Of a DNA stretch of 64,000 nucleotides, positions 61,389-64,000 are shown in pieces. Under the pieces are notes generated by a model. The model saw nothing but the letters and a program-made list of their open reading frames with translations, ran no database searches and was not told the DNA's origin. The stretch is from Mucilaginibacter sp. PAMC 26640 (GTDB taxonomy: Bacteria > Bacteroidota > Bacteroidia > Sphingobacteriales > Sphingobacteriaceae): assembly GCA_001596135.1 (NCBI GenBank), contig CP014773.1:5270001-5334000 (forward strand), given 5' to 3'. The translations under genes and the position numbers were made by a program. Numbering within the stretch: the first letter of the stretch is position 1; each line of letters opens with the position of its first letter.

Positions 61389-64000
61389 ATGAAACAAATT
61401 TACCTGCGCTTTATTAATGGTAACAAATATCATTCAAGGCAATGGGCAATGTTACTGTTCGCCATGCTGATGAGCATTGCGCCAGCCTTTGCACAAACCG
61501 GGCGTACCATAAAAGGTACCATAACCGACGAAAAAAACCAGCCGCTTCCCGGCGTTTCCGTATCTGTTACAGGTAGCTCTACAGGTGTTATGACAGATGT
61601 TAACGGTAAATACACCGTAAACGTATCGGGTAATATCGTAACTTTAAGGTTTAGCTTTATTGGCTACAACACCCGCGATGTAAAAGTTGGGGCCGATAAT
61701 ACAGTTAACGTAAGTCTTTCTCCCGATGCCAGGCAACTAAAAGATGTTGTGGTGATCGGTTACGGTACATCCAGCAAAAAGGATGTTACAGGTGCCATTA
61801 CTTCGGTAAAGGCCGAAGAGTTTAACGCTGGTGTTTTAACCACCCCCGCAGAACTTTTGCAGGGTAAAGTTGCAGGTTTAAACATCACCAAAAGCGGTGA
61901 CCCTAACAAACAGGCTGCTACAATCCTCCGTGGCCCGTCAACCCTGCGTGAAGGTGCTGCACAGCAGCCATTTTATGTGATAGATGGTGTACCAGGCGCT
62001 TCCATCGACCTGCTCGCCCCTGCTGATATCGAAAGTATCGACGTTTTGAAAGATGCGTCATCAACCGCTATCTACGGTTCGCGTGCCGCTAACGGTGTAA
62101 TTATTGTTACCACGCGCAAAGCCAGGGCAGGCCAAACCAGGCTTGCTTACAGTGCCTATGCAGCTGTTGAAAACGTATCAAAGCAAATTGATGTGCTAAG
62201 TGGTGACGAACTACGTAAGTATTTGTCAGATAATGGTGTTACGCCTTTAGCTAAACCCCTTGATGACGATGGATCAAACACCAACTGGCAAAAATTAGCC
62301 ACCAAAACCAGCTACTCTCAAAATCACAATTTATCTTACAGTGGTGCCGGCAACAATGCTGATTATGGCGTAAGTGTCAATTACTTTAAAAACAACGGTA
62401 TCCTTAAAAATACCGGCTTAGAACGTACCATTTTTAAGGGCTACATTAACCAGCGCTTTTTTAACGACAGGTTGAAACTGGGCATCACCCTTACCAACAG
62501 CGGTACTAAAAGCGATGACATTATACAAAGCCAGGTGTTACCGGGCGTATTATTTTACCTGCCAACTGTTAGCCCGTTTAACCCGGATGGCAGTTATAAA
62601 GAAAACTTTGCCCGTACAGGCAGCGGTACTTTAAACCCGCTATCGTTGATAGATAATAACTTTATCAAAACTGATAACAACAAAACGCTTATCAATGGTT
62701 TTGCTTCAGTTGATATCTTGAAAGGCTTAAAGTTTACGCTGAACGGTTCTACTCAGAAAGATCAGAATAACGTTAATACTTATTACAACAGTAAATCCGG
62801 CATTGCAGTTGGTTTAGGTGGCGTGGCTAACCGCAGTGCTTACAAAAACACCAGTGATGTTGTTGAAGCCTTCTTAAACTACGACCGCGACTTTGGCCTG
62901 CACTCCATTAAATTATTAGGTGGTTACTCTTACCAGCAGGATCGTACCAATGATGGTTTTGGTGTACAAACCCAAAACTTCTCTAACGATAACCTAACTT
63001 TTAACAACCTTTATTTATCTAATCCAACCAATCTTTCACAGATCGCTTTCAACCAAAACTACATTTCAACTTTAAGATTGATATCGTACTATGGCCGTGC
63101 ACAATACCAGTACAATGACAAATACCTTTTCCAGGCCTCATTAAGGGAAGATGGTTCATCGGCGTTCGGTTTAAACCAGCGCCATGGTTACTTCCCCGCT
63201 GTATCTGCCGGATGGAGGATCATCAGCGAAAAGTTCATGGAAAGAATGCCTGTGTTTAGCGATTTGAAACTGCGTGCAGGTTACGGTGTATCTGGTAACA
63301 GCCTTGGTTTTGACGCCTTTACCGCTCAGCTGATCTACGGTATTCCTCCGGGTGGTGGTAAGTTCCTGAGCAATGGTGTTATTACCAACCCTATCGGCCC
63401 GGTACGTAATGACAATCCCGATCTTAAATGGGAAAGCACCGCTACCACTAACATCGGTTTGGATTTTGGTTTGTTCGGCAACCGTTTAACCGGTTCGGTA
63501 GATTATTACGTCAAAAGAACATCAGATCTGATCACCAACTACAACGTATCAACCACACAGTATTTTGTGCCAACCTTAACCGCCAACGTGGGTAAGATCA
63601 AGAATAGTGGTGTTGAGGTAGTGATCAGCGCAGTTCCTGTAAGATCTAACAGCTTTACCTGGCGCACGTCCATCAATGCCGCACATAACAAAAACGTGGT
63701 AGAAAGCCTGTCTAACGCACAATTTACCGTCAACAACTTTTACACTGCACAACTAGGCGGTAAAGGCCAATCGGGTAATTACAGCCAGATCGTGCAGCCG
63801 GGTTATGCTATCGGTACCTATTATTTATGGCACTACCTGGGTAAAAACGCTAACGGCGTAAGTACCTATCAAAAAGCAGATGGTTCAACAACTGCCGCGC
63901 AGCCGCTTACAACAGATCAGGTGATCACCGGCAGTGCACAGCCAAAAATCATCTACGGCTGGAGCAATACCTTCACCTACAAAAGCTTCGACTTGAACTT
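61389..64000 (+). CDS. SusC/RagA TonB-linked outer-membrane transporter (cut by right edge)
   Basis: From the ATG at 61389 the frame stays open for 870 codons to the window end. It has a signal peptide (MLLFAMLMSIAPAFAQ) and a carboxypeptidase-like domain (IKGTITDEKNQPLPGVSVSV). The SusC linker is LKDVVVIGYGTSSKKD. The plug has LLQGKVAGLNITKSG, PFYVIDGVPGAS, DIESIDVLKDASSTAIYGSRAANG, and most of the barrel follows. A susD gene is expected just beyond the edge. It is on the same strand as the phosphonate FAD oxidoreductase, 337 bases after it, with its own terminator and promoter between. It may serve the same pathway, but the ligand cannot be told from the sequence. Confidence 0.93.
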   Translation, partial: MKQIYLRFINGNKYHSRQWAMLLFAMLMSIAPAFAQTGRTIKGTITDEKNQPLPGVSVSVTGSSTGVMTDVNGKYTVNVSGNIVTLRFSFIGYNTRDVKVGADNTVNVSLSPDARQLKDVVVIGYGTSSKKDVTGAITSVKAEEFNAGVLTTPAELLQGKVAGLNITKSGDPNKQAATILRGPSTLREGAAQQPFYVIDGVPGASIDLLAPADIESIDVLKDASSTAIYGSRAANGVIIVTTRKARAGQTRLAYSAYAAVENVSKQIDVLSGDELRKYLSDNGVTPLAKPLDDDGSNTNWQKLATKTSYSQNHNLSYSGAGNNADYGVSVNYFKNNGILKNTGLERTIFKGYINQRFFNDRLKLGITLTNSGTKSDDIIQSQVLPGVLFYLPTVSPFNPDGSYKENFARTGSGTLNPLSLIDNNFIKTDNNKTLINGFASVDILKGLKFTLNGSTQKDQNNVNTYYNSKSGIAVGLGGVANRSAYKNTSDVVEAFLNYDRDFGLHSIKLLGGYSYQQDRTNDGFGVQTQNFSNDNLTFNNLYLSNPTNLSQIAFNQNYISTLRLISYYGRAQYQYNDKYLFQASLREDGSSAFGLNQRHGYFPAVSAGWRIISEKFMERMPVFSDLKLRAGYGVSGNSLGFDAFTAQLIYGIPPGGGKFLSNGVITNPIGPVRNDNPDLKWESTATTNIGLDFGLFGNRLTGSVDYYVKRTSDLITNYNVSTTQYFVPTLTANVGKIKNSGVEVVISAVPVRSNSFTWRTSINAAHNKNVVESLSNAQFTVNNFYTAQLGGKGQSGNYSQIVQPGYAIGTYYLWHYLGKNANGVSTYQKADGSTTAAQPLTTDQVITGSAQPKIIYGWSNTFTYKSFDLN

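Overview
The window looks like chromosome of a Bacteroidota bacterium, most likely family Sphingobacteriaceae (Mucilaginibacter/Pedobacter-like; genus is inference). Reasons: SusC/SusD pairs, TonB receptors with STN and carboxypeptidase-like domains, DUF4249, DUF5690, BBP2 porin, LytS/LytTR pairs, almost no Shine-Dalgarno sequences, and -7 elements resembling TAnnTTTG. No rRNA, tRNA, CRISPR array, transposase, integrase or phage gene was recognised.

Layout. (1) 1-14.7 kb, minus strand: an exopolysaccharide/O-polysaccharide locus. It is read from an outer-membrane export lipoprotein (Wza-like) and Wzc-like co-polymerase/kinase through a Wzm/Wzt ABC exporter into glycosyltransferases, hexapeptide acyltransferases and a nucleotide-sugar epimerase, ending in a glycosyltransferase cut by the left edge. 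(2) 14.8-23.6 kb: an alkaline-phosphatase-superfamily enzyme, a TonB receptor plus DUF4249 lipoprotein, a divergent LytTR regulator / LytS kinase pair and a permuted NlpC/P60-like protein. (3) 23.8-31.1 kb, minus strand: GtaA-like glutaminase, GH109-like Gfo/Idh/MocA protein, DUF3472 protein and GH32 fructanase, with two identical LacI-type operators. (4) 31.3-46.8 kb: a potassium module made of a sigma-54 response regulator, KUP transporter, a small membrane ORF, kdpF, kdpA, kdpB, kdpC, a porin, a kinase-less KdpD and a separate histidine kinase; an M1 aminopeptidase sits inside it on the other strand. (5) 46.9-50.6 kb: a PAS signalling protein without ATPase domain, an XRE-cupin regulator and a divergent acyltransferase. 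(6) 50.6-64 kb: an organophosphorus region with a susC-susD-phosphatase-glycerophosphodiesterase operon, a PhnZ-like HD oxygenase, a DUF5690 membrane protein translationally coupled to a phosphonate-type FAD oxidoreductase, and a second susC running off the right edge.

The strongest candidate for something poorly described is region 6. Outer-membrane SusCD uptake, phosphoesterases and a phosphonate-cleaving oxygenase lie together without phosphonate ABC transporter or C-P lyase genes, and a 48-bp promoter-like element (40/48 identical) lies upstream of both the susC operon and the DUF5690/FAD operon. The potassium module, with a split KdpD and no OmpR-type KdpE in the window, is the second point of interest.

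Genes and sites that are easy to miss here: two very small membrane ORFs (27 aa and 25 aa KdpF) before kdpA, the two edge-truncated genes, and corrected starts for the LytTR regulator, sigma-54 regulator, KdpD, the FAD oxidoreductase and the 51.4-kb phosphatase.
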